From: Candidatus Hydrogenedentota bacterium
GTDB taxonomy: Bacteria > Hydrogenedentota > Hydrogenedentia > Hydrogenedentales > CAILVY01
DNA: 47,819 bases
Direction of reading: 5' to 3'
NCBI GenBank assembly: GCA_029565395.1
Contig: JAKQOG010000175.1
Coordinates: 1 to 47,819 of the forward strand
This document shows, in pieces, positions 18,291 through 27,553 of this stretch. The position numbers and the translations under genes are program-made. Each line of letters opens with the position of its first letter. Positions within the stretch are counted from its first letter, which is position 1. The notes below the pieces were generated by a model, which saw only the letters and a list, made by a program, of their open reading frames with translations, was not told the origin of the DNA and did not search any database.

Positions 18291-18743
18291 TTACGTTTGT
18301 TGGGATAGAACATGCCGTGCCCGGCGGATGAATTCCTGTTCGCTGGCGTAGGTCATGCTTTTTTCCGCCTCCTTGAGATCAAGCCACTGGGGTTGAAAAA
18401 GGGCTTCTTCCTTTCCTGAGGGCCGGGGGGCTTCCCTGACGGCGTTTTCAAGCCGCATGAGAAAGTAGCGTTCGTCGCGCTCGTGGTGTTTTCCCTTGAA
18501 GTCGAAGGTGCTGTGCGCCACGCCAAGATCAGAGATGATGACGGCCCGCCAATAGCCGGATTCTTCGCCTACCTCGCGGAGCGCGGCTTCTTCCGCGGTT
18601 TCGCCCGGATCAATATGCCCTTTCGGCAAACGAATCTCATGGACGATCCGCCCCTCCCGTTCCACGCGTCGTTCCAGCACCAGCACGCGCCCTTCGGTAT
18701 TGATCACGACACCGCCAGCCACCGTGTGGAATTTCGTTTTCAT
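18291..18743 (-). CDS. NUDIX hydrolase
   Basis: 150 residues from ATG 18743, which overlaps the RND pump stop (ATGA); a longer frame to 18980 runs inside the pump gene and is rejected. The complete Nudix box is present as GHIDPGETAEEAALREVGEESG, matching Gx5Ex7REUxEExG, so Mg2+-dependent diphosphate hydrolysis is expected. The size fits diadenosine-polyphosphate or (d)NTP hydrolases of the MutT group; the substrate cannot be told. As the third gene of the RND operon it is translationally coupled to the pump, which is unusual company and might be chance gene packing. Confidence 0.9.
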   Translation of the reverse strand: MKTKFHTVAGGVVINTEGRVLVLERRVEREGRIVHEIRLPKGHIDPGETAEEAALREVGEESGYWRAVIISDLGVAHSTFDFKGKHHERDERYFLMRLENAVREAPRPSGKEEALFQPQWLDLKEAEKSMTYASEQEFIRRARHVLSQQT

Positions 18744-21700
18744 ACGGGTTCTCCCGCACGGGGTTTGCGCTTGATGGCGTGCCGGAATTTCTCCATGTAC
18801 AAATAGACCGCGGGCGTGATGTACAGGGTCAGCAGTTGGGACACGATCAACCCGCCGGCCACGGCCAGGCCGAGGGGGCGGCGCGATTCGGAGCCGGCGC
18901 CCATGCCCAGGGCAATTGGCAGCGAGCCCATGAGGGCCGCCATAGTGGTCATCATGATGGGGCGGAACCGGATCAGGCATGCCTGGAAAATGGCCTGAGC
19001 GGGCGCCATGCCTGTATCTTGCGCCTCAATCGCGAAGTCCACCATCATGATGGCGTTTTTCTTCACGATGCCGACAAGCATGATAATGCCCACGATAGAG
19101 AAAATATTAATTTCCATTTTGAATATCATCAGTGTGATCAGAGCGCCAACACCCGCGGCAGGCAAGCCGGACAAAATTGTGATCGGATGGATAAAACTCT
19201 CATATAGGATGCCCAACGTGATGTAAATCACAAGGACTGCGGCCAGCAAGAGGATTCCCATGCCGCGTTGAGACGCTTGAAAGGCTTGGGCGGTGCCCTG
19301 AAAGCTGGTGCTGATGCTGTCGGGGAGCACGCTTTGAGCGGCAGTTTGAACACGCTCCACGGCATCGCCCAGGGAGTAGCCGGGCGCAAGATTAAACGAG
19401 ATGGTGACGGAGGGAAATTGGCCGAGGTGATTAACCGTGAGAGGGCCGACGGATTTGTGAATAGCGGCCACCGTGTTCAGGGGAACCAACTGCCCCGATG
19501 TGGATCGCACATAAAGCATGGCCAGCGTTGCCGGCGTCAATTCAAATTCTGGAGCTACTTCAAGGATGACGCGATACTGATTGTTCGGTGCGAAAATGGT
19601 GCTGATTTGCCGTGATCCATAGGCGGTATACAGCGTATTTTCAATTTGTGACGCGGTAATGCCAAGCGCGGAGGCCTTGTCGCGATCAATATCAATTTCC
19701 ACCTCAGGATTGGTAATCTGAAGATCGCTGTTGACGTCTTGAAGGCCTTCCAGGTCCCGCATTTTCTGCTCCAGAACAGGCGCGTATTGATAGAGCTCCG
19801 AGGCGTTGGGGCTTTGCAGGGTAAACTGATACAGGCTCTTGGTCATCTGGCCGCCAACGCTGATGGAGGGGCGGTTTTGCAGGAATACCATGATTCCAGG
19901 GACCGGGGCAACCAGTTTGCGAAGCTTCTGGATGAATTCGTCCGCACTTATGCGGGTATCGCGCGGGGCAAGGTGCATGAACATGCGGCCCGCATTGCCG
20001 GATTGACTCGAGCCACCGCTGCCTACCGCTGACATGAAACCCGCCACTTCCGGCTGTTTCGCCACAATGGCCGCGACCGCCTGTTGATGTTCTTTCATCT
20101 CCTCGAAAGAAATGCCTTGCGCCGCCTCGGTTGAAGCCATCACCTGACCGGTGTCTTCACTGGGAAGAAAACCTTTCGGCAAGATTTGGAACAGGTAGAC
20201 GGTGCCGAATATTAAGGGAACCAGAGTGAGTAAGGTGAGGAGTGGGAAACGCATTGTGCCGCGCAAGGTTATGTCGTACACGCGCAACATGGCGTTAAAG
20301 CCCCATTCCATCGCGTGATAAAAGGGGCCATGCCGCTGCTCGCTGATCGGCAGCAAAAACCGGCTGCACAGCATGGGAGTCTGCGTGAGGGAAACGAAAC
20401 CGGAAATGAGAATCGCCACGCTGATGGTAATGGCGAATTCATGCAGCAAGCGCCCCACGATGCCCCCCATGAAAAGAACAGGGATGAATACGGAGATAAG
20501 GGTGAGCGTCATGGATACAATGGTAAATCCAATTTCGCTCGATCCTTTAAAAGCCGCTTCATACGGCTTTTCGCCGTTTTCCATGTGCCGGACAATGTTT
20601 TCAATCATGACGATGGCATCATCCACCACAAAGCCCACGGACAAGGTTAAGGCCATCAACGAAAGATTGTCGATACTGAAGTTGAGCAAATACATGACGC
20701 CGAAGGTGCCCACCACGGAGAGAATGAGGGCGAGGCTGGGGATTATCGTGGCCCGGAGGTTTCGGAGAAAGAGAAAGATAACGAGAATTACAAGCGTAAT
20801 GGTGAGCACGAAGGTAAACTTCACTTCGTTCACGGAATCGCGGATGGACTCGGATTGATCGTGGAGGATTTCCATGTTTAAAGCGGCGGGCATCTGCGCG
20901 CGAAACGTGGGCAGCAGTTCACGGACCGAGTTCACCACCTGAATCGTGTTGGTGCCAGGCTGGCGTTGAACGGCCAGCACGATCCCTCGCACATTGTTGA
21001 ACCAGGCGGCCGCCTTATCGTTTTCCACACTGTCAAAGACCTGCCCGATATCCCGCAGACGGACGGGGGCGCCGTCGCGCCAGGCGACAATCAAGGGCTC
21101 ATAGTCTTCTGCGCGGTTGAGCTGGCCATTTGCCTGGACAGTATAGGCGTTGTGGGTTCCCTGCATATCCCCCATAGGGAGATTGACGTTTCCATTCTGG
21201 ATGGCCGTGGAAACCTCGTCCAGGCCAACCTGTTGCGAGGCCAGTTTTCGCGGGTCCACCTGAACACGCACCGCAAATTTTTGTGAACCATACACTTGGA
21301 CCTGCGCCACGCCGCCGACCATCGAAATGCGTTGTGCCACAAAAGTCTGGGCGAATTCGTCAACGTCATATAAGGGAAGCACCGAGGAACTAATGGCAAG
21401 GTAAAGCACGGGCCGATCGGCCGGATTTACCTTGCGGTAATAGGGAGGGGCGGGCATGTCACGGGGAAGATCGCGGCTGGCGAGGGAAATGGCGGACTGA
21501 ACATCCTGCGCGGCGGCGTCGATATCGCGGTCAAGGCTGAATTGAAGCGTCACCTGGGATCTGCCCAGAACACTGGTCGAATTCATCGAATCCAAGCCTG
21601 CTATGGTGGAAAATTGCCGTTCGAGAGGGGTCGCCACGGAGGAGGCCATGGTTTCGGGGCTTGCACCGGGAAGATTGGCCGTAATGGAGAGAGTGGGGAA

Positions 21701-21823
21701 ATCAACGTTGGGGAGATCGCTCACAGGCAAGGCCTGATACCCTAAAACCCCCGTCATGAAAACGGCAAGCATGACAAGGGTGGTCATGACCGGCCGCCGT
21801 ATGAACAGGTGGGAAGGATTCAT
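18740..21823 (-). CDS. RND efflux pump inner-membrane subunit (AcrB/MdtB-like, HAE-1)
   Basis: 1027 residues, the usual length of AcrB-type pumps. It starts MNPSHLFIRRPVMTTLVMLAV, with the first membrane helix, followed by the porter domain. The proton-relay helix is present as SVGFVVDDAIVMIENI with the paired aspartates. The second half has the repeated fold (GIVKKNAIMMVDFAIE). It uses the proton gradient to push drugs or other amphiphiles out through an adaptor and an outer-membrane channel. The start overlaps the adaptor stop by one base (TAATG). No TolC-type channel gene is in the window, so one must be supplied from elsewhere. Confidence 0.95.
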   Translation of the reverse strand: MNPSHLFIRRPVMTTLVMLAVFMTGVLGYQALPVSDLPNVDFPTLSITANLPGASPETMASSVATPLERQFSTIAGLDSMNSTSVLGRSQVTLQFSLDRDIDAAAQDVQSAISLASRDLPRDMPAPPYYRKVNPADRPVLYLAISSSVLPLYDVDEFAQTFVAQRISMVGGVAQVQVYGSQKFAVRVQVDPRKLASQQVGLDEVSTAIQNGNVNLPMGDMQGTHNAYTVQANGQLNRAEDYEPLIVAWRDGAPVRLRDIGQVFDSVENDKAAAWFNNVRGIVLAVQRQPGTNTIQVVNSVRELLPTFRAQMPAALNMEILHDQSESIRDSVNEVKFTFVLTITLVILVIFLFLRNLRATIIPSLALILSVVGTFGVMYLLNFSIDNLSLMALTLSVGFVVDDAIVMIENIVRHMENGEKPYEAAFKGSSEIGFTIVSMTLTLISVFIPVLFMGGIVGRLLHEFAITISVAILISGFVSLTQTPMLCSRFLLPISEQRHGPFYHAMEWGFNAMLRVYDITLRGTMRFPLLTLLTLVPLIFGTVYLFQILPKGFLPSEDTGQVMASTEAAQGISFEEMKEHQQAVAAIVAKQPEVAGFMSAVGSGGSSQSGNAGRMFMHLAPRDTRISADEFIQKLRKLVAPVPGIMVFLQNRPSISVGGQMTKSLYQFTLQSPNASELYQYAPVLEQKMRDLEGLQDVNSDLQITNPEVEIDIDRDKASALGITASQIENTLYTAYGSRQISTIFAPNNQYRVILEVAPEFELTPATLAMLYVRSTSGQLVPLNTVAAIHKSVGPLTVNHLGQFPSVTISFNLAPGYSLGDAVERVQTAAQSVLPDSISTSFQGTAQAFQASQRGMGILLLAAVLVIYITLGILYESFIHPITILSGLPAAGVGALITLMIFKMEINIFSIVGIIMLVGIVKKNAIMMVDFAIEAQDTGMAPAQAIFQACLIRFRPIMMTTMAALMGSLPIALGMGAGSESRRPLGLAVAGGLIVSQLLTLYITPAVYLYMEKFRHAIKRKPRAGEPV

Positions 21824-23064
21824 TACTTCACGTCTCCATTCGATTTTCCCGCCTCTTCCGCCCCAGGCGTTTGTTCACGGGGTGCGTCAGAAAGAATGGA
21901 TACGGCCGCGCCCGGCTTGACGCGCACCTGCCCGTCGGTAACCACGGTTTCATCCGGCTGTAAACCTTCGAGGATTACCGTCATGCCATCGACGGATTCA
22001 CCTGTCTTCACATCACGCAGTTCAACCGTCAAATCAGCCTTGACCACATACGCATAGGCGCCCATCTGTCCGGCTTGAATGGCTTGGGAAGGCGCAACCA
22101 CCGCCTTTTCCAACACCGCTATCTGGATTCGCACCTCCGCGAATTGCCCTGGCCACAAGCGGCTGTCCTTGTTTTCGAAAACGGCTTTCATCCGAATCGT
22201 GCCGGTCGCTTGATTCACGGTATTGTCGATAAAACTGAGCCGGCCCGTGATGGGTGCATTTTCCTCTCCTGGAAGGACGGCGCTTACTTCGAGCGAGCCG
22301 CTTTCCATTTGTTTGCGCACTTCCGAAAGATGTTTTTCCGGCAGAGTAAACGTCACATAGATGGGTTCAGTTTGCGTAATGGTGACCAGGGGCGTGGTGT
22401 CATTGGCCTTAACAAGATTGCCCGGATGGATTTGCAGGCTGCCGGTCCTGCCGCGAATGGGGGATTGAATCTCGCAGTATTCCAGGCGGAGCTTTGCATC
22501 GTCTATGGCCGCCTCGGCGGCGCGAATGGATTCCACCGCCGATTGTACCGCCGCTTCATCCGCCAAAACCGCATCCTGAAGGGCTTGGGCATTGGTTTGA
22601 ACCTGATCATGTTCCTCTTGCGACACCATTTTCTTCGGCAACAACGTTTCACTGCGCTTGAGTTCCGTCTGTGCGTTGTTGGCTTGGGCGCGGTCTTTTG
22701 AAAGGGTGGCTTTGGCTTGTTCCGCCTGCGCTTTAGCTTTGTCGAGATTCGCTTCGGCTTGTTTCAGGGCTACTTCATAGGGCCGGGGATCAATGCTGAA
22801 CAGGCGTTGGCCCTGTTCCACCACATCGCCTTCCTTAAAATGGTCGGTGAGCAGTTCGCCGCCCACTTGCGCCCGCACGGCGATGGTGCTGTAGGCTTCC
22901 ACGGCGCCGATAGTGTGCAAGGCCACGGGAACGGAGCGGCGTTCGACAGTGGCAACGCGGACGGGCGCCTTTGCAGCGCCCAGGGGCGGTTTCCCGCTGT
23001 TTTGCTCTTTAGTACACGCGCCCAGGAGCATCATCGCGGCCAGTATGCACAGACAGTGTCTCAT
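21823..23064 (-). CDS. RND efflux periplasmic adaptor (MdtA/AcrA-like lipoprotein)
   Basis: 413 residues. The N-terminus MRHCLCILAAMMLLGACTKE is a lipoprotein signal with lipobox LLGAC, so it would be anchored by lipid. A biotinyl-lipoyl-like domain (VGGELLTDHFKEGDVVEQGQ), a long alpha-helical hairpin (about residues 95-190, Ala/Gln/Lys-rich coiled coil) and beta-barrel domains follow, as in MdtA. It bridges the pump to an outer-membrane channel. GGAGA lies 7 nt before the ATG. It is the first gene of a three-gene operon, transcribed from within the spacer 23065-23471. Confidence 0.93.
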   Translation of the reverse strand: MRHCLCILAAMMLLGACTKEQNSGKPPLGAAKAPVRVATVERRSVPVALHTIGAVEAYSTIAVRAQVGGELLTDHFKEGDVVEQGQRLFSIDPRPYEVALKQAEANLDKAKAQAEQAKATLSKDRAQANNAQTELKRSETLLPKKMVSQEEHDQVQTNAQALQDAVLADEAAVQSAVESIRAAEAAIDDAKLRLEYCEIQSPIRGRTGSLQIHPGNLVKANDTTPLVTITQTEPIYVTFTLPEKHLSEVRKQMESGSLEVSAVLPGEENAPITGRLSFIDNTVNQATGTIRMKAVFENKDSRLWPGQFAEVRIQIAVLEKAVVAPSQAIQAGQMGAYAYVVKADLTVELRDVKTGESVDGMTVILEGLQPDETVVTDGQVRVKPGAAVSILSDAPREQTPGAEEAGKSNGDVK

Positions 23065-23471
23065 TCGTTCATCTCCGCGCTAAAAAATGAATCAGCGCTG
23101 TTCGAGCAGGACGCTTTCGATGGTGTAAAGGGGGCTCAGCGCCTGGAGGTGTTTCACCTGCGCGCCCAGGGTAACAATTTAGCGCATTATCCATCACTAC
23201 TGCGGTCTTCCCCGGTTACTTGTGTAAACAGTGGTTTTTCGCCGGGTCAATGTTACACGGGATGTTCACCATGGAACCTCCCTCGAAAAACAAGACGTAG
23301 TGTACCTCTTTTTGAGGCCGTTAGGCGAATGGGAGTTTCATTTCAGGCATTTGCGAAATAGGCCTTTCTATCTAAAAATTAAAAGATAAAGGGAAAATTA
23401 CTGGCATTGCACAGATGTATCGTTGCTTTTTCATTTACCCAGAGGAGAAAAAGGTCTATTTCGCAAATGCC
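23065..23471. other. Spacer between kinase and RND operon
   Basis: 407 bp. It should hold the RND operon promoter, and it contains most of a long-armed inverted repeat (23345-23472). Closer to the adaptor start, GTGTAA and TTACAC lie in inverted orientation about 20 bp apart near 23222-23254, a possible operator. No gene with a credible start was seen. Confidence 0.45.
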
Positions 23472-23472
23472 T
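23338..23472. repeat. Inverted repeat with long arms; shared motif also at 45627
   Basis: A 17-bp arm at 23345-23361 (AGGCATTTGCGAAATAG) is perfectly mirrored at 23456-23472; with one mismatch the match extends a further five bases inward. About 90 bp of AT-rich sequence lies between. The right arm reaches the first base of the kinase stop codon. The 22-bp inner-arm sequence at 23445-23466 recurs in inverted orientation at 45627-45648 with one mismatch, so this is a dispersed element, perhaps a miniature inverted-repeat element or a long-loop terminator of the kinase gene. Confidence 0.55.
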
Positions 23473-25898
23473 CATTTGCCCAGGGTTTTTTGGAGAATGC
23501 TTTGAAGGTCTTCCATGCGATAGGGCTTTTGGATGAATCCCGCCATGCCTTTTCCCGCAAAACGCTGGGTGACTTCCTGCTCATTGTAGCCACTCGACAT
23601 GATGATGGGGATATACGGATGAACCCGCCGGATTTCACGAAAGGTTTCCTCGCCGTTCATGCGCGGCATGGTTAAATCAAGCAATATGCATACGATCTCC
23701 CCCCGATGCTCCTGGAATACCCGCAATGCCTCAACCCCATCTTCCGCTACATACACTTGAAACCCCAACGTTTCCAGGATTTCCTGGCCTACTTCGCGCA
23801 CCATGGCTTCATCATCTGCGATCAGGATGGCGCCCGATCCCTTCCATTCTTTAAAAGCAACTTCAGTCACGCGGGTTTCAATAGACGTATGCATATCGGC
23901 AGGGAAAAGCACTTTAAAGGTGCTTCCCTGTCCCGATTCGCTGTAGACGTTGATAGCCCCTTTGTGGCCGCGAACGATGCCCAGCACCGCGGCCAGGCCC
24001 AATCCACGTCCGGTAAATTTGGTGGTGAAAAATGGATCAAACATTCTTGCCTGTGTCTCACGGTCCATGCCACAACCAGTATCGCTGACCTCCAGAAAGA
24101 CATAAGGCCCTTCCATAAGATTTTCTGGCGCGTACGCGGCGCCAGAAAAGGCCTTATCACAGTGTGTGACGCCAGTGGTGATGGTGATGACACCGCTGTT
24201 TTCTCCAATGGCATCGGAGGCATTGGTGATAAGGTTGAGGATGATTTGCCGCATTTGGGTGGCATCCGCCTGAATGGCCGGGAGGTTCTGCGCAAAATGG
24301 TATTTCAGCGTGGCATTTTTTGCAATCGATACCTCCAGGATATGACTCATTTCCTCCACGATTTCAGAGAGGTGCAGCGGTTCCACGATGAACCGCCCTT
24401 TTCCGGAATAGGCCAGCATCTGCCGGGCGAGATCTGCCGCGCGCTGGGCCGCCTTGACCACGTTTTCAATGTTTTCCCGCGCGGGAGAAACCAGCGATAA
24501 CTTTGATAGCGCCAAATCGGCATTTCCCAGAATGCCTACCAGCAGATTATTAAAGTCGTGGGCAATTCCTCCGGCCAGCACGCCCAGGCTCTCCAGTTTC
24601 TGGGTTTGTTGCATCTGTGCCTCGATGGCATGCTTTTCCTGTTCCGCTTTGACCTGATCGCTTATGTCCCGGACGTATTCAATCACCCCCGTTATCGTGT
24701 CGCCGCTCTGAGAAAGAAGGGGGAAGCTGAAGAGTTCCAGCCACCCGGCTGTTTCGCCGTTCGCCCCGGTTTTAGGCACCTGCTCGCAGGCTGCGGCGCC
24801 CGTGGAGAGTGTGCGCAGTGTGGGACACGTCGCGCAGACCTCTTTCCGGCCGTGATACGCTTCATGGCATTTCTTTCCTACGAGCGGCATCGCATGGGCA
24901 TACCAGTGTTCCATGGCAGGATTCACCCGGACAATCCGCAGATTGGTATCCAATACGCTTATCCCGTCTTGGATGCTGGCAAAGATGCCTGAGATAAATG
25001 CATTGTCATTCCGCAGCTCTTCTTCCATGCGCTTTCGTTTTATGATCTTCCACATGCCATCCATCAACAGGGTGAGTTGGCGGACGTCGGACTCTTCGTA
25101 CGGTTCCGCCTTGTTTCCCACGCCAGCGACGACGACTATGTGATCACCGTCAAAAAGCGGGATGTTCATATGGCGGGATATGGGAACGTGCCCTTCCGGA
25201 TATCCTTTTTTCAGCGGACTGGGGGCCATGTAATCGTTGGTAATGACGGGTTTGCGCTGCCGGATCGCTTCCCCCCACAGCCCGGTGGTGTTCACCGGAA
25301 ATTCCCTGGGCTTGGTGTCCATGCGGCACTCTTCCATCGCCTCGCGCGACCACGAATACATGGTCAACACCGATTCGTCCTCGTTCGTAAAAGCAAAATA
25401 CCCTACCGTGCTGCGGGTTAGCGAAACGGCTTTTTCAAGGGCGAAATCGGTAATCTGTTCCAGCGGATGATCCGTCATCCGGCCCAGTTCGAGCAGGGCT
25501 TGAAGCCGTTCTTCATCCAGGCGAAGCTGGGCTTCAGCACGTTTCTCGGTGGTTATATCCTTGACGACCGCCTCCACCACGTCTGTCCCCAGATCCGGAT
25601 CGTATACTACAAAAGAATCAAAAAGCACCCACTTGTCGGTCCCCCGCAAGGTGCGGATATGGATAGGCAGATTGTGGACACTTTTTCGCTCGCGAAGGAT
25701 TTCGCCCAGATACGGCCCCTGTTCCAATACGAAATACAGTTCTTGGACAGGCCGCCCAGCGAGTTCTTCGGGTGATTCCTTCAATTCCAGCAGGTCCGAT
25801 AATCCCCGATTCGCAAGCAGCAGGACGCCATTGTCCAAACGATAGCGGTATATTCCATCCTCGGTAAATGACAAGAGTCTTTTTAATAACGCGTCCAT
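23472..25898 (-). CDS. Soluble hybrid sensor histidine kinase (PAS-GAF-PAS-HisKA-HATPase-receiver)
   Basis: 808 residues without membrane helices, so it acts in the cytoplasm. Order: PAS (1-120), GAF (140-290, with GLWGEAIRQRKPVI), PAS (300-415, with Cys-rich KCHEAYHGRKEVCATCP), dimerisation/phosphoacceptor helix with His447 in GGIAHDFNNLL, ATPase domain with Asn559 in LNLITNASDA and the G-boxes DTGCGM and GRGLGL, then a receiver with DD695/696, phospho-acceptor Asp741 (LLDLTMP) and Lys791 (QKPY). All catalytic residues are intact. No DNA-binding output partner is adjacent; the RND operon downstream on the same strand is a possible but unproven target. The cysteines in the second PAS could bind a metal or respond to redox. 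Confidence 0.93.
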   Translation of the reverse strand: MDALLKRLLSFTEDGIYRYRLDNGVLLLANRGLSDLLELKESPEELAGRPVQELYFVLEQGPYLGEILRERKSVHNLPIHIRTLRGTDKWVLFDSFVVYDPDLGTDVVEAVVKDITTEKRAEAQLRLDEERLQALLELGRMTDHPLEQITDFALEKAVSLTRSTVGYFAFTNEDESVLTMYSWSREAMEECRMDTKPREFPVNTTGLWGEAIRQRKPVITNDYMAPSPLKKGYPEGHVPISRHMNIPLFDGDHIVVVAGVGNKAEPYEESDVRQLTLLMDGMWKIIKRKRMEEELRNDNAFISGIFASIQDGISVLDTNLRIVRVNPAMEHWYAHAMPLVGKKCHEAYHGRKEVCATCPTLRTLSTGAAACEQVPKTGANGETAGWLELFSFPLLSQSGDTITGVIEYVRDISDQVKAEQEKHAIEAQMQQTQKLESLGVLAGGIAHDFNNLLVGILGNADLALSKLSLVSPARENIENVVKAAQRAADLARQMLAYSGKGRFIVEPLHLSEIVEEMSHILEVSIAKNATLKYHFAQNLPAIQADATQMRQIILNLITNASDAIGENSGVITITTGVTHCDKAFSGAAYAPENLMEGPYVFLEVSDTGCGMDRETQARMFDPFFTTKFTGRGLGLAAVLGIVRGHKGAINVYSESGQGSTFKVLFPADMHTSIETRVTEVAFKEWKGSGAILIADDEAMVREVGQEILETLGFQVYVAEDGVEALRVFQEHRGEIVCILLDLTMPRMNGEETFREIRRVHPYIPIIMSSGYNEQEVTQRFAGKGMAGFIQKPYRMEDLQSILQKTLGK

Positions 25899-26031
25899 AA
25901 AGATATTCCCCTGGTGATATATCGCCTAGTCCTCATAAATCGTTTAACATTCCTCACAGGATCGTACGCACTTCACATCGCTGAAGACAACTATATTTCT
26001 GCAAATACCGCTATAGAGTGTAATACATTTG

Positions 26032-27495
26032 TCATCTGGTTTCAATAATGAGACGCTTTACTGAATCCAGACCAGCCAACGCTCGAATACGCGCCGTGCC
26101 GTGTTCGACGATTGGCCATGGGTACGAGATGCCCAATTTGACCTTGGCCCGCCCCAGGATCTCCAAAGGGGCGTCCCAAGGATGATGTATCCAGGCCACA
26201 GGCATTTGGGCCAATTCCGGCACCCATCGCCGAACATACACGCCTTCGGGATCGAACTTCTGGCCTTGCACCACAGGATTAAAAATGCGGAAATAGGGGG
26301 CGGCATCGGCCCCGCAACCCGCCACCCATTGCCAGCCCAACGTGTTATTCGCCAGGTCGGCGTCCACAAGCGTATGCCAGAACCACTGCGCACCCTTCTG
26401 CCAGGGCAACAACAAATCTTTCACTAAAAAGGACCCTGCAATCATCCGAACCCGATTGTGCATCCATCCGGTGCGCCACAATTCGCGCATACCGGCATCC
26501 ACGATGGGGTAGCCGGTGAGGCCTTTTTGCCAAGCCTCCAGGGCGGTTGGGTCGTGACGCCAGGGAAAGGAGGAAAACTCGGGCCGGAGCGGCGACTCCG
26601 CAGTATGAGGAAAATGAAACAGGAGGTGATGCGCGAATTCCCGCCAGGCGAGTTGACGAAGAAAGGTTTCCTCGCCCCGCATAAGCCCGGGGTGTGGATG
26701 GAACGCGGCTCGGTCCGCCACGCAATGCCATATCGCATGTGGACTGATCTCGCCGAAGTGCAGATAGGGGGAGAGACGCGACGTGTCTGATTGCGCTGGA
26801 AAATCCCTGCCTTCGGGATACGTTTCCAGCCTTTTTTTAATAAAAGCGCTTAATTGCGTGTGTGCGCCTTTTTCCCCCGGAGTCCAGGTGGCGCGAATGC
26901 CGCCCGCCCAGTCTATTTTCGGTTCCAGCGCCAAAGCTTCGAGCGGGAGCGAGTCCGGCCATTGCTTTGGGGCGGGAATAACCCGGGGCGCCGTCCAACC
27001 CTCTTCAGGAAGGTACACGCGCAGCAGGGTTTTCCAGAAAGGGGTGAATACCTGAAAAGGCCTTCCCTGCCGATTCAAAAGTGTTCCGGGTTCTGCCAGG
27101 AGGCTTCCGTTAAACGAAACAATTGGGATCTTTTCCGCGCGAAGCAACGTGGAGATCTGCTCTTCTATTTCCAGCCATCCAGGCTCAACAATCCGGTTGC
27201 AGAGAACGCGCACGGGATGAATGTCAGACAATAGCCCTGTCAAGGTCTGGAGGAAAGAACCCTTGCGGAGAATCAACCGGGAACCCCGCGACTTTAGATC
27301 TCCGGATAGCGCTTCAAGCGATTGGTGGAGCCACCATCGGCTTGCCGGGCCGGGAGACCAGGCGCCTTCTTCTTCGGGGGACCATATAAACAAAGGCACG
27401 ACAGGCGTCTTTGCGGCGATGGCCGCACGCAGGGCGGGATTGTCGTCAAGGCGCAAATCCCGCCGGAACCAGACAAGGGTGCAGTCTTTGTTCAT
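26032..27495 (-). CDS. phrB: Deoxyribodipyrimidine photolyase (cryptochrome/photolyase family)
   Basis: 487 residues. N-terminal antenna-type Rossmann domain beginning LVWFRRDLRLDDNPAL, and C-terminal FAD domain with WMHNRVRM, the region DADLANNTLGWQWVAGCGAD and FRIFNPVVQGQKFDP. These match class I CPD photolyases, which use blue light and reduced FAD to split pyrimidine dimers. The gene stands alone between the kinase and the CDF exporter, on the same strand. No strong ribosome site precedes the ATG. Confusion with a 6-4 photolyase or cryptochrome is possible, but the bacterial CPD type is most likely. Confidence 0.93.
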   Translation of the reverse strand: MNKDCTLVWFRRDLRLDDNPALRAAIAAKTPVVPLFIWSPEEEGAWSPGPASRWWLHQSLEALSGDLKSRGSRLILRKGSFLQTLTGLLSDIHPVRVLCNRIVEPGWLEIEEQISTLLRAEKIPIVSFNGSLLAEPGTLLNRQGRPFQVFTPFWKTLLRVYLPEEGWTAPRVIPAPKQWPDSLPLEALALEPKIDWAGGIRATWTPGEKGAHTQLSAFIKKRLETYPEGRDFPAQSDTSRLSPYLHFGEISPHAIWHCVADRAAFHPHPGLMRGEETFLRQLAWREFAHHLLFHFPHTAESPLRPEFSSFPWRHDPTALEAWQKGLTGYPIVDAGMRELWRTGWMHNRVRMIAGSFLVKDLLLPWQKGAQWFWHTLVDADLANNTLGWQWVAGCGADAAPYFRIFNPVVQGQKFDPEGVYVRRWVPELAQMPVAWIHHPWDAPLEILGRAKVKLGISYPWPIVEHGTARIRALAGLDSVKRLIIETR

Positions 27496-27553
27496 GGCGG
27501 ATAGTATGAAGAATTCGGCCTGAGCGGGGCAACGTTATACAACCAAATACGGG

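Noticed and set aside
23093..23176. Minus-strand fragment reading VTLGAQVKHLQALSPLYTIE, faintly like the C-terminus of exonuclease VII large subunit (XseA)
   Set aside because: Only about 27 codons between a stop and a stop with no start; the similarity is limited to an 'LxALSPL' stretch and could be chance.
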